Made by a program: the position numbers and the translations under genes. A model generated the notes under the pieces. The model worked only from the letters and a program-made list of their open reading frames with translations, was not told the DNA's origin and made no database searches. From contig JAAYSB010000268.1 of assembly GCA_012518475.1 (NCBI GenBank), positions 1 to 17,164 of the forward strand: a DNA stretch of 17,164 nt, written 5' to 3'. Positions 6,703 to 13,910 of this stretch are shown one piece after another; positions within the stretch are counted from its first letter, which is position 1, and each line of letters opens with the position of its first letter. The DNA is from Intrasporangiaceae bacterium (GTDB lineage Bacteria > Actinomycetota > Actinomycetes > Actinomycetales > Dermatophilaceae).

Positions 6703-7467
6703 TCAGCGCGGCGGCATCCGGAGGGCACCGTCGAGACGGATGACCTCGCCGTTGAGCATGCCGTTGTCGATGACGTAGCGCACGAGCGACGCGTACTCCT
6801 CCGGGCGTCCCAGGCGAGCGGGGTGGGGGACCTGCTGCTCGAGAACCGTGCGGGCCTCCTCGGGCAGGCCGGCGAGCATCGGGGTCTCGAAGGTGCCCGG
6901 TGCGATCGTGACGACGCGGATGTGCTTGTCGGCGAGGTCGCGGGCTGCTGTGAGGGTGAGGCCGACGACGCCGGCCTTGCTCGAGGCGTAGGCCGCCTGT
7001 CCGATCTGACCGTCGTATGCGGCGATCGAGGCGGTGTTGACGATGACGCCTCGGTCACCGTCGAGGGGCTCGTTGTCGAGCATCGCCGCCGCAGCGAGCC
7101 GCAGGACGTTGAAGGTGCCGACGAGGTTGATGTCGACGACGGTCCTGAACGCCTCGAGGTCGAGGGGGCCCTTGCGGCCGACGACGCGTCCGGGGGTGGC
7201 GACACCGGCGCAGCTGACGGCCACCCGGAGCTCGCCGAGCTCGCGGGCGGCGTCGATCGCGGCCTGGATCTGAGCCTCGTCGCGGACGTCCGCGGCGGCG
7301 AAGACGGCACGGCTGCCGAGGGCCCTGGCGGCCTCCTCGCCCGGGCCACCGGGGAGGTCGACGACGACGACCGCGGCACCGTCGGCGGCCAGCCGCTGGG
7401 CTGTGGCCCCTCCGAGGCCGGAGGCGCCACCGGTGACGAGGGCGACGGTCGAGTCGGTGATCTTCAT
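6703..7467 (-). CDS. 3-hydroxyacyl-CoA dehydrogenase type II (short-chain dehydrogenase)
   Basis: The 254-residue classical short-chain dehydrogenase closely resembles bacterial homologues of HSD17B10. Those oxidise 3-hydroxyacyl-CoA or 3-hydroxy-2-methylbutyryl-CoA with NAD+. Features are the GGASGLG nucleotide loop (residues 13-19), Asp37 at the end of the second strand (selecting NAD over NADP), and the catalytic set Asn114, Ser147, Tyr160 and Lys164. The usual NNAG is SCAG (85-88) here, a known variant in this subfamily. The C-terminal RLGRPEEYASLV and GEVIRLDGALRM are also typical. The start ATG has AGGAG about 10 bases upstream. The acyl-CoA dehydrogenase on the same strand fits the same beta-oxidation or isoleucine-degradation role, though one gene separates them. 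General SDR assignment is certain; the exact substrate is inferred. Confidence 0.88.
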   Translation of the reverse strand: MKITDSTVALVTGGASGLGGATAQRLAADGAAVVVVDLPGGPGEEAARALGSRAVFAAADVRDEAQIQAAIDAARELGELRVAVSCAGVATPGRVVGRKGPLDLEAFRTVVDINLVGTFNVLRLAAAAMLDNEPLDGDRGVIVNTASIAAYDGQIGQAAYASSKAGVVGLTLTAARDLADKHIRVVTIAPGTFETPMLAGLPEEARTVLEQQVPHPARLGRPEEYASLVRYVIDNGMLNGEVIRLDGALRMPPR

Positions 7468-7576
7468 GAGGGTCTCTCTCCTGGTGATTGTGCGGCTGCA
7501 GGGATGTACCAGGTCACCTGGAGCCTACGGGTGGGGTGATCCCGCCGTGCTCGAGTGCTCGGTCGCGGCGCACAGG

Positions 7577-7596
7577 GGTGATTGCCGGTGATTGCC
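7577..7596. repeat. 10-bp perfect tandem repeat
   Basis: GGTGATTGCC occurs twice head to tail in the gap between the SDR gene and the DUF4190 gene. It lies next to the hairpin at 7598-7613 and has no recognised function. The rest of this 155-base gap (7468-7622) shows only the SDR ribosome binding site. Confidence 0.8.
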
Positions 7597-7597
7597 C

Positions 7598-7613
7598 GCG
7601 TGCGGTCGCACGC
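7598..7613 (-). terminator. Hairpin after the DUF4190 gene
   Basis: GCGTGC and GCACGC form a perfect 6-bp stem with a 4-base loop. It lies 9 bases beyond the DUF4190 stop in the direction of transcription. No T-run follows, so termination strength is uncertain. Confidence 0.4.
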
Positions 7614-7622
7614 ACCGTCGGC

Positions 7623-8795
7623 TCACCGGTTGGATCCCTCGAGGGTCCCGGTCGTCCGACCGGTGAGGGTGCCGACAGTGCAGCTGATGGTCCGATCGTC
7701 GGCGTGGTTCCAGGTGTCCTCGAACGGGTAGTAGTAGTAGACCTCGAGCTCCGACTCCTCGTACGGGACGCCGACGAACGCTTCGAACGCGTCCAGGCAG
7801 GTGGACTGGGCAAGCTCCTCGATGGCTGCGTCGCCGGGGAAGTCGCCGACGGGCAGGGTTCGGATTTCATAGGCCTCGAGATCGTGCGGTTCGTCGCAGG
7901 ACACTGCTTCGATGCTGTCGGCCAGCTGCCCTTCGGGGTCGAGACTCGCGGCCGGGTCGTTGAGGCAGTCGCCGACGTTGAGTCCACCGGGGACGGCCCA
8001 GTGGTCGACCGGTGGACCGTCGGGCTCCCACGCCGGATCCTCGGCCTGCGCCGACACCGACTCGACCGCCTCGGAGATGGCATCGACGAAACGGCCTACC
8101 GCGCCGGAGGCGAACAGGGCGATGGTGAGCGCGATCCAGAGCACGCCGAGCACGATCCCCGTGATGGCCAGGCCGCGCAGGGCCTGCTTCTTGACCAGCG
8201 CGACGATCCCGACGATGACAGCCGCAAGACCGAACAGCGGGAGGCAGCCCAGCAGGCCGAGCACGAAGGCCGTGATGGACAGGCCGTTCCTCTGCTGGGG
8301 CGGGAGCGTGGGAGCCTGCGCGCCGGGCGGATATCCGGCGGCTCCGTAGGGATACCCCTGCCCGGCAGGCTGGCCGTAGGGGCCCGGAGGGCCGGGCTGC
8401 TGCGCGTACGGATTGGGCTGGCCGGGCTGCTGCGCGTACAGGTTGTGCTGGCTGGAGCGCTGCGCGTAGGGATTGGCCCGGCTCGCGTCGCTGGGCTGCT
8501 CCACGGGGCCACCGCCGTCCCGATCCGCGCCCTCGGACCCGGGTGCTGGGGCCGGTGGCGGTGGAGGCACGGCCGGGATCTCGTGGTCAGCACTGTCAGG
8601 CCGGCTCGCACCTCTCGACACGTTCGCATCGCTCGGTGAGTCAGCCTCGCCCGGCACGCTCGGCTCGGTGGTCTCGCCTGGCATGTTCGGCCCGGTGGCG
8701 GCCGAGAACTGCTCGGGCGACCGGTCGGCATCCGGGGACGACGGACTGCGACCCCCCGGCCCCCCGGGCACCTCCCACTCGGGTGGCTGCGTCAT
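7623..8795 (-). CDS. DUF4190 membrane protein with septum-formation-type extracytoplasmic domain
   Basis: 390 residues in three parts. Residues 1 to ~165 are a disordered, Pro/Gly/Gln/Tyr-rich cytoplasmic region with NPYAQQPG-like repeats. Residues ~170-235 form two membrane helices of the DUF4190 type (SITAFVLGLLGCLPLFGLAA, then GLAITGIVLGVLWIALTIAL). The remaining ~130 residues face outside and match the septum-formation (Septum_form) family, with spaced cysteines in VGDCLNDP, AVSCDEPHDLEA, STCLDAF and TISCTVG. Such proteins are common in actinobacterial envelopes; a role at the division site is suggested only by the domain name. The ATG is 4 bases after the acyl-CoA dehydrogenase stop, so it may be co-transcribed. 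It also has its own TAGCCT box 6 bases upstream. Confidence 0.85.
   Translation of the reverse strand: MTQPPEWEVPGGPGGRSPSSPDADRSPEQFSAATGPNMPGETTEPSVPGEADSPSDANVSRGASRPDSADHEIPAVPPPPPAPAPGSEGADRDGGGPVEQPSDASRANPYAQRSSQHNLYAQQPGQPNPYAQQPGPPGPYGQPAGQGYPYGAAGYPPGAQAPTLPPQQRNGLSITAFVLGLLGCLPLFGLAAVIVGIVALVKKQALRGLAITGIVLGVLWIALTIALFASGAVGRFVDAISEAVESVSAQAEDPAWEPDGPPVDHWAVPGGLNVGDCLNDPAASLDPEGQLADSIEAVSCDEPHDLEAYEIRTLPVGDFPGDAAIEELAQSTCLDAFEAFVGVPYEESELEVYYYYPFEDTWNHADDRTISCTVGTLTGRTTGTLEGSNR
8394..8483 (-). repeat. Three 30-bp tandem units encoding 10-residue Tyr/Pro/Gln repeats
   Basis: Units begin at 8394, 8424 and 8454. The first two share most bases (GGGCTGCTGCGCGTAC core); the third is more diverged. 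They encode NPYAQ/NLYAQ-type decapeptides in the disordered N-terminal part of the DUF4190 protein. Similar but shorter PYGQ/YPYG motifs continue to the left. Confidence 0.8.
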
Positions 8796-8799
8796 GGCG

Positions 8800-9984
8800 T
8801 CAGGCTAGTACGTGCCGCGAGATGACGAGACGCTGAATCTGGTTGGTGCCCTCGAAGATCTGGGTCACCTTGGCCTCGCGCATGTAGCGCTCGACCGGCC
8901 AGTCCTGGGTGTAGCCGGCTCCGCCGAGGACCTGGACCGCGTCGGTGGTCACCGCCATCGCTGCATCGGTCGCGACGAGCTTGGCGACGGCAGCCTCCTT
9001 GGAGAACGGGCGACCGGCGTCGCGGAGACGGGCCGCGTGCAGGTAGGTCGCTCGTGCTGAGGTGACGGCGGCCTCCATGTCGGCGATGAGGAATGCGAGT
9101 CCCTGGTTGGCGGCGATGGGGCGGCCGAACTGCTCGCGCTCGGTCGCATACCGGGACGCGACGTCGAGAGCGGCCTGGGCGAGGCCGGTGGCGCCGGCAG
9201 CGATCCCGAGCCGGCCGGAGTCGAGGGCGGAGAGGGCGATCGCCATGCCCTGACCCTCGTCGCCGATCCGCCGGTCGGCCGAGACCGGGACGTCGTTGAA
9301 GATGACCTCGCGGACGGTGTCGCAGTGCAGGCCCATCTTGCGTTCGGGGGCACCGAACTCCAGTCCGGGAGCGTCGGCGGGGACGATGAAGCAGGAGATG
9401 CCCCGGCCACCGTCGTCGGAGGTCCGTGCGAACGTCGTGTAGAAGTCGGCGTGCCCCGCGTGGCTGATCCAGGCCTTGCGGCCCTTGAGGAGATAGGTGT
9501 CGCCGTCCCGGGTCGCGCGCGTAGTCATCGAGCCGACATCGGATCCGGCGAGGGGCTCGGACAGGCAGTATGCGCCGAGCTGCTCGCCGGAGAGCATCTG
9601 CGGCAGCAGCCGCTCCTTCTGCTCGTCGGTGCCGTAGGTGAACACCGGATAGCAGGTGAGCCCGTGGACGGACACCCCGACGGCGACCGACATCCAGGCG
9701 GCGCCGATCTCCTCGAGAACCTGGAGATAGACCTCGTAGGGCTGCTCGCCGCCACCGAACTCCTCGGGATAGGGCAGCGACATCAGGCCGGCCTGGCCGA
9801 GCGCCCGGAACACGTCCCGCGGGAAGATGTCGTCGACTGATCCAGGGTTCGCCGCGAGTGCCTCGGGGGCCGCGGCGCGCTCGGCGTCATCGACCTTGGG
9901 TCGCAGTTCCTTGTCGGCGATCTCGCGGGTCAGCTCGATAAGGTCCTGACCGATCTCGGTGGGCATCAGCCTCGTTGCTGGCAT
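8800..9984 (-). CDS. Acyl-CoA dehydrogenase
   Basis: The 394-residue flavoenzyme introduces a double bond between C2 and C3 of an acyl-CoA, passing electrons to electron-transfer flavoprotein. It has the family's full length and order. The N-terminal helical domain is followed by the FAD/substrate segment YCLSEPLAGSD, a central beta domain (GRKAWISHAG), and a C-terminal helical domain with ERYMREAKVTQIFEGTNQIQ. Glu378 in IFEGTN is the expected catalytic base of the short-chain/butyryl type. The start ATG at 9984 follows a TAGCAT box by 7 bases; an ATG at 9966 is in frame and also possible. Open frame continues to 10248 but loses protein character there. With the type II 3-hydroxyacyl-CoA dehydrogenase on the same strand it suggests acyl-CoA catabolism. 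Chain-length preference cannot be read. Confidence 0.93.
   Translation of the reverse strand: MPATRLMPTEIGQDLIELTREIADKELRPKVDDAERAAAPEALAANPGSVDDIFPRDVFRALGQAGLMSLPYPEEFGGGEQPYEVYLQVLEEIGAAWMSVAVGVSVHGLTCYPVFTYGTDEQKERLLPQMLSGEQLGAYCLSEPLAGSDVGSMTTRATRDGDTYLLKGRKAWISHAGHADFYTTFARTSDDGGRGISCFIVPADAPGLEFGAPERKMGLHCDTVREVIFNDVPVSADRRIGDEGQGMAIALSALDSGRLGIAAGATGLAQAALDVASRYATEREQFGRPIAANQGLAFLIADMEAAVTSARATYLHAARLRDAGRPFSKEAAVAKLVATDAAMAVTTDAVQVLGGAGYTQDWPVERYMREAKVTQIFEGTNQIQRLVISRHVLA
8802..8807 (-). promoter_or_regulatory. Possible internal -10 box for the DUF4190 gene
   Basis: The minus strand reads TAGCCT, 6 bases before the ATG at 8795, which is the leaderless spacing seen at other genes here. 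It overlaps the last codons of the acyl-CoA dehydrogenase, so it may be chance. Confidence 0.2.
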
Positions 9985-9991
9985 GCCACCG

Positions 9992-9997
9992 ATGCTA
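9992..9997 (-). promoter_or_regulatory. -10 box before the acyl-CoA dehydrogenase
   Basis: TAGCAT on the minus strand ends 7 bases before the ATG at 9984, consistent with a leaderless transcript. A GGTGG at 9986-9990, one base before the ATG, is poorly spaced to be a ribosome binding site. Confidence 0.4.
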
Positions 9998-10001
9998 TGC
10001 G

Positions 10002-10043
10002 GTGACCGGTCCCCGGGCGGTCGTGGCCCGGTGCCGGGGTCAC
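10002..10043 (-). terminator. Nested hairpin after the DUF5995 gene
   Basis: GTGACC (10002-10007) pairs with GGTCAC (10038-10043), and inside it CCGGGC (10013-10018) pairs with GCCCGG (10026-10031). The DUF5995 stop codon is inside the outer stem. No T-run follows. Confidence 0.3.
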
Positions 10044-10774
10044 GCTCGGAGCGCCTCGGCCACGGCGGAGAGCCCGGCCCGCTCGTGCGGTGCCACCAGC
10101 GAGACGAGGAGCTGGATCGGCAGGGGCGGAGCGAGGATGCGGGCGCCGACGGCCGCGACCTTCTCGTCGCGGTCGGCAATGAGATCCTCGCGGGCGGAGC
10201 CGGCCCGTGCCAGGCGCTCGGCGAAGGCCCAGGCCCGACCTCGCGCATACCCGATCGACCATCCCGAGACCAGCTCGTCGACCCGACCCGTGAGCTGATC
10301 GGCTAAGGCGGCCCAGGGCGCTGTGTGGGTCAGGGCATCCTGCATCCGGTCGATCATCGCGGCGAGCACGTCGTTGAGCCGCTCGAAGTCGGCCTGGAGC
10401 TCACTGACCGCCTCGGATGGGGCGACGGTGGCCGCTGCCACGCCGAGGTCGAGGTTGATGTGAGCGTTCATGCCCCCGATGACGTGCTGCAGGGCCAGAG
10501 CGGAACGGGGTGCCTCGAACACGACGCGCCACGAGCGGGAGATCTCCTGGCCGCTGTCGAAGCCGTCGGCCGCCTCGAGGTAGAGCCTGGCGAACGCGAC
10601 GTCGAATCTCTCCATCCGCTCGCAGTCGTCGAACTCGCCACTCCTGATCCCCTCACGGACCCGAGCCGTGACCGACCGGTAGACGCACGCGAAGTAGCCC
10701 ATGGGGTCCTCGGTCTCGAGGGCGCGGTCGATCCGGCGGTCCATGGCGGCCAGCGCGTCGTCGATAGTCTCCAT
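10040..10774 (-). CDS. DUF5995 family protein
   Basis: The 244-residue, largely helical soluble protein carries the family's central motif, ALQHVIGGMNAHINLDLGVA (about residues 95-114), with conserved His and Asn residues. It also has an acidic/aromatic N-terminal part (ETEDPMGYFACVYRSVTARV). No signal peptide or membrane segment is present. Function is not established for this family. The ATG at 10774 is chosen over an in-frame GTG at 10792, because a CACACT -10-like sequence lies 6 bases before it and because the longer version would run into the modC terminator hairpin. It stands between the acyl-CoA dehydrogenase and the molybdate operon, with hairpins on both sides, so it is probably its own transcript. 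Confidence 0.75.
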   Translation of the reverse strand: METIDDALAAMDRRIDRALETEDPMGYFACVYRSVTARVREGIRSGEFDDCERMERFDVAFARLYLEAADGFDSGQEISRSWRVVFEAPRSALALQHVIGGMNAHINLDLGVAAATVAPSEAVSELQADFERLNDVLAAMIDRMQDALTHTAPWAALADQLTGRVDELVSGWSIGYARGRAWAFAERLARAGSAREDLIADRDEKVAAVGARILAPPLPIQLLVSLVAPHERAGLSAVAEALRA

Positions 10775-10791
10775 GGGGTCAGTGTGGCCCA

Positions 10792-10839
10792 CCCCGCCGC
10801 CCGGGCGGGGACTTGTCGTCTCGGCCTGACCGTTCAGGC
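10792..10839 (-). terminator. Twin hairpin ending the molybdate operon
   Basis: GCCTGA (10824-10829) and TCAGGC (10834-10839) form a 6-bp stem with a 4-base loop that contains the modC stop codon. A second stem, CCCCGCC/GGCGGGG (10792-10798 with 10804-10810), follows 13 bases on. Two successive stems without a T-run are a plausible terminator for the operon. Confidence 0.45.
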
Positions 10840-11889
10840 AGGGTATGCGCTGACCTCGGTCGCCTTGACCGTCGCCCAGATCCGTGAGCCGGTCTGCAGC
10901 CGGAGGTTGGCGACCGAGGTTGTCGTCACCTCAGCGACGACCGGCTGGCCGTCGTCGGTGGCGAGCCGGACGCGGGCCAGCTGGCCGAGCACCTCGATGG
11001 CGGTGACGGTGGTGTGGAAGGCGTTTCGGGGTGATCCGAGGGGCAGCTCTGGATAGAGGGAGACGGCGGACGGGGCGAAGGTGATCCACGTCGGTCCCTC
11101 GTGGTCGACTCCGCTCGTGACGACCTGGCCGAGCACGGTCGAGACCGAGCTGTGGTCCAACGGATCGCCGGGATAGAGATTGAGCCCGACGACGTGCGCG
11201 ACGTAGGCGTCCCGCGGCCGGGCGATGACATCGGCAGGGGATCCGCTCTGCACGACGCGGCCCTCGGCGATGAAGACAAGGTGGTCGGAGAGGGTGAGGG
11301 CGTCGAGCGGATCGTGCGTGACCAGGACGGTGACCCCGTCGAACTCCGCGAGGCGGTGTGCCAGGACGGCCCGCACCTCCGCCCGCGTCGTCGGGTCGAG
11401 CGCCGACAGCGGCTCGTCGAGGAGGAGGACGTCGGGGTCGGTCGCGAGCGCGCGGGCGAGCGCGGTCCGCTGACTCTGCCCCTGGGAGAGTCCCGCGGGT
11501 CGGCGCTCGGCGAGGTCGCCGATGCCGAGGGCGTCGAGCTCCTGCTGGGCACGCTCCCGGGCAGGTGCGCGGCGCATACCCCTGCTCCGTGGGCCGAAGG
11601 CGACGTTCTCGAGGGCGCTGAGATGGGGGAAGAGGAGGTGCTGGGCGGCGACGAGTCCGGTGCTGCGCTCCTGGGCCGGCAGGCCGGTGGAGTCGTCGGC
11701 CCACGTGCGGCCGCCGACGCGGACGTGGCCGGCGTGGAGGGGGAGCAGGCCGGCGATGGCGTCGAGCGCGGTCGTCTTGCCGGAGCCGTTCGGGCCGAGC
11801 AGGGCGACGACGGAGCCGGCTTCCGCTGCCAGAGTCAGGTCGGTCTCGAAGCTGCCGCGGCGGGCGACGATGTGCGCGTCGAGGGTCAT
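10834..11889 (-). CDS. modC: Molybdate ABC transporter ATP-binding protein
   Basis: The 351-residue ATPase powers molybdate import. Walker A is GPNGSGKTT (residues 32-40), the Q-loop Gln is in AAQHLLFP (Gln83), Walker B is VLLLDEP (Asp158-Glu159) and the switch His is His192. The ABC signature is LSQGQ (134-138) rather than LSGGQ. The C-terminal ~130 residues form the regulatory TOBE/Mop-type region (ITFAPSAVSL, IEVLGQLARVRL, VANLRLQTGSRIWATVKATEV) that distinguishes ModC from general importers. The start ATG overlaps the modB stop as ATGA. Open frame upstream of 11889 is modB antiframe and was excluded. The neighbours modA and modB make molybdate (or tungstate) the clear substrate. Confidence 0.93.
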   Translation of the reverse strand: MTLDAHIVARRGSFETDLTLAAEAGSVVALLGPNGSGKTTALDAIAGLLPLHAGHVRVGGRTWADDSTGLPAQERSTGLVAAQHLLFPHLSALENVAFGPRSRGMRRAPARERAQQELDALGIGDLAERRPAGLSQGQSQRTALARALATDPDVLLLDEPLSALDPTTRAEVRAVLAHRLAEFDGVTVLVTHDPLDALTLSDHLVFIAEGRVVQSGSPADVIARPRDAYVAHVVGLNLYPGDPLDHSSVSTVLGQVVTSGVDHEGPTWITFAPSAVSLYPELPLGSPRNAFHTTVTAIEVLGQLARVRLATDDGQPVVAEVTTTSVANLRLQTGSRIWATVKATEVSAYPA

Positions 11890-12668
11890 GACATCCACCG
11901 TCCGCGGAGCAGGCCGAGAACCGCGATGGAGACGGCGAGCATCGCGATGGAGAGCGCGATCGCAGCCTGCGGGTCGGACTGGAGGGCGATATAGACGGCG
12001 AGGGGCGCGGTCTGGGTGCGGCCCTTGAAGTTTCCGGCGAAGGTGATCGTCGCGCCGAACTCCCCGAGGGCGCGGGCCCACGCCAGCGCCGCTCCGGCGG
12101 CGATGCCTGGCGCGGCCAGAGGCAGGGCGATCCGGGTGAAGACCCGCAGCGGTGAGGCACCCAGCGTGGCGGCGATCCGGTCGTAGCGCCGGTCGATCGA
12201 GCGCATCGCTCCCTCGACGGCGAGGACATAGAAGGGCAGTGACACGAAGAGCTGGGAGAGGACGACTGCCATGGGGGTGAAGGGGATCCGCCACCCGAAG
12301 GCCTCGAAGACCGGTGCGCCGACGATTCCGTTGCGCCCGTAGGCGAGGAGGAGGGCGACGCCGCCGACGACCGGTGGCAGGACGACCGGGACGGTGAGGA
12401 TGGCGCGGGCCCAGGTGGCGAGGCGACCGGTGGCCTGGGCGAGTGCCCAGGCCAGTGGGGTGCCGAGGACGATGGCCAGGGTCAGCGTCGTGAGCGTCGT
12501 GATGAGCGAGAGCCGGATCGCCGGCCAGACGACGGGCGCGCGCAGGTGGGTGATCAGGCCACCCCAGTCGGTGCGGACGACGAGGCCGAGGAGGGGCAGG
12601 ACGACGAGCGCCATGCCCAGTGCAGCGGGGACGAGGAGGATGCCACGGCCCCGGAAGGCCGACCTCAC
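11886..12668 (-). CDS. modB: Molybdate ABC transporter permease
   Basis: The 260-residue inner-membrane permease has about six hydrophobic helices, the first at residues 9-30 (ILLVPAALGMALVVLPLLGL). The cytoplasmic EAA loop that docks on ModC is visible (EGAMRSIDRRYDRIAATLGA, then SPLRVFTRIALPLA). The ModB-specific ARALGEFGATITFAGN follows it. The start is GTG 12668, overlapping the modA stop as GTGA, so it is translationally coupled. The end overlaps modC by 4 bases. Confidence 0.93.
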   Translation of the reverse strand: MRSAFRGRGILLVPAALGMALVVLPLLGLVVRTDWGGLITHLRAPVVWPAIRLSLITTLTTLTLAIVLGTPLAWALAQATGRLATWARAILTVPVVLPPVVGGVALLLAYGRNGIVGAPVFEAFGWRIPFTPMAVVLSQLFVSLPFYVLAVEGAMRSIDRRYDRIAATLGASPLRVFTRIALPLAAPGIAAGAALAWARALGEFGATITFAGNFKGRTQTAPLAVYIALQSDPQAAIALSIAMLAVSIAVLGLLRGRWMS

Positions 12669-13486
12669 GGGAGGGTGAATCCGGCGTCGGTCAGTGCCTG
12701 CCGACCCTGCTCGCCGGCGACGAACTCGGCGAATCCCGTCGTGTGCGGGTCGGTGTTGAACCAGACGAGGGGGTAGTCCATGACGACGTTCTCCGCGTCC
12801 GGGATCTCCACGCCCTCGATCTCACCGGCGGTGACGACGTCGGACTTGTAGACGATCGCTGCGTCGGCCTCCTCGAGGGCCACCTTGGCGAGCGTCGCCT
12901 TGACATCGATCTCGCGGGAGGCTGGGGTCGGGGTGATTCCCGCTTTGGTGAAGGCCTCGTCGGCGGCCCTGCCGCACGGGACGGTTTCGGTGCACAGGAC
13001 CGTGTCGATGTCAGCGCGGGCGAAGTCGGTCAGGGCGGTGATACCCGCCGGGTTCCCGGGCGGCACGGCGATCTCGAGAACGTTGTGGGCGATGAGCTCC
13101 TCGCCGCCGTCCGCTGCGTAGTTCTCGGGCAGGTGGTCGAGCGCGCCCCTTCCCGCGCTCGCATAGATGTCTGCCTCGGCGCCCTCGGCGATCTGCTGGG
13201 CCAGGGTCGTGCTCGACCCGAAGCTCAGGGCGATCGTCACCCCGTCGTGCTCGGCTTCGTAGTCCTCGGCGAGGCTCGTGAATGCCTCGGTCAGAGACGC
13301 TGCGGCGAGAACGGTCACGGTGGTCTGCTCGCTGGCCGCAGCATCCGCATCAGTGGTGTCACTGGAACCGCTCGTGCCCGAGGAGTCGCTGCCGCACGCA
13401 GCGAGGACGACCGCCAGGATCAGCCCGGCGCCGAGCCGCGTGGCCGTTCGCGAGCCGAATGAGCCCATGTTCCTTCGTGCACTCAT
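12665..13486 (-). CDS. modA: Molybdate-binding lipoprotein
   Basis: The 273-residue substrate-binding protein carries a lipoprotein signal: Arg-containing n-region, hydrophobic core GAGLILAVVLAAC and lipobox with Cys31. A Ser/Thr/Asp-rich tether (residues 32-52) follows. The mature fold shows ModA hallmarks: VTVLAAASLTEAF near the start of the domain, SFGSSTTLAQQI, GAEADIYASAG, and VYKSDVVTAGEIEGVEIP late in the protein. The start ATG at 13486 overlaps the upstream HTH-Mop stop as ATGA; a second in-frame ATG at 13468 would still keep the signal. It captures molybdate outside the membrane for ModB/ModC. Confidence 0.93.
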   Translation of the reverse strand: MSARRNMGSFGSRTATRLGAGLILAVVLAACGSDSSGTSGSSDTTDADAAASEQTTVTVLAAASLTEAFTSLAEDYEAEHDGVTIALSFGSSTTLAQQIAEGAEADIYASAGRGALDHLPENYAADGGEELIAHNVLEIAVPPGNPAGITALTDFARADIDTVLCTETVPCGRAADEAFTKAGITPTPASREIDVKATLAKVALEEADAAIVYKSDVVTAGEIEGVEIPDAENVVMDYPLVWFNTDPHTTGFAEFVAGEQGRQALTDAGFTLP

Positions 13487-13875
13487 GGGATCCCCACGAT
13501 CACGTTGGTGGCCTTGATCGAGGCGATGGCGACCGACCCCGGCTCGAGGCCGAGCTCGTCGACCGCCTCCCTCGACATCAGCGAGACGACGCGGAACGGC
13601 CCGCACTGGAGCTCGACCTGCGCCATGACGGTGTCCTTGACGACCCGCGTGACAATGCCGCGCATCCGGTTGCGGGCCGACTCGTCCGTCACGGGTCCTG
13701 GTGACGCGGGGCTGGCGAGACCGGCAGCGACACGCGCCACGTCGGCCCCGTCGGCGACGAGTCGCCCGGAGTCGTCCTTGGTCGCCGGGAGCCGGCCGTT
13801 GTCGACCATCCGCCGGACGGTGTCGTCGGAGACACCGAGCAGATCGGCGACCTCGGAGATCCGCAACTGAGACAT
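13483..13875 (-). CDS. HTH-Mop (TOBE) fusion, likely molybdate-responsive regulator
   Basis: 130 residues joining two domains. Residues 1-45 are an excisionase/MerR-type winged helix-turn-helix (LRISEVADLLGVSDDTVRRM, then a DNGRLPATKDDSGR wing). Residues ~66-130 are a single Mop/TOBE oxyanion-binding domain (SARNRMRGIVTRVVKDTVMA, ELGLEPGSVAIASIKATNV). The architecture differs from Escherichia coli ModE, which has a LysR-like winged helix and two Mop domains. Gene order regulator-modA-modB-modC with 4-bp overlaps throughout indicates one transcript. A TATCGT box lies 7 bases before the ATG, so the message is probably leaderless, and a 36-bp dyad lies directly upstream. Sensing of molybdate and control of this operon are inferred from domains and position; a passive molybdate-storage role is the alternative. 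Confidence 0.85.
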   Translation of the reverse strand: MSQLRISEVADLLGVSDDTVRRMVDNGRLPATKDDSGRLVADGADVARVAAGLASPASPGPVTDESARNRMRGIVTRVVKDTVMAQVELQCGPFRVVSLMSREAVDELGLEPGSVAIASIKATNVIVGIP

Positions 13876-13882
13876 AGGAAGG

Positions 13883-13888
13883 ACGATA
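13883..13888 (-). promoter_or_regulatory. -10 box of the molybdate operon
   Basis: The minus strand reads TGC-TATCGT, an extended -10 form, ending 7 bases before the ATG at 13875. That fits a leaderless transcript starting at the ATG. The expected -35 position (about 13906-13911, GCCCTA) is poor, as for an activator-dependent or extended -10 promoter. Confidence 0.5.
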
Positions 13889-13910
13889 GCACCGCATCTG
13901 CGGATTAGGG

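Noticed and set aside
8430..8445. Second copy of the CAGGTTGTG operator arm
   Set aside because: A single half-site within the coding repeat of the DUF4190 gene, with no partner arm; expected by chance from the Asn-Leu-Tyr codons.
8394..8483. CRISPR-like periodic repeats
   Set aside because: The 30-bp units are contiguous without spacers, in frame, and encode a Pro/Gln/Tyr protein repeat.
7488..8639. 383-codon + strand frame antisense to the DUF4190 gene
   Set aside because: The minus-strand reading gives a coherent three-part membrane protein; this one is GC-bias shadow.
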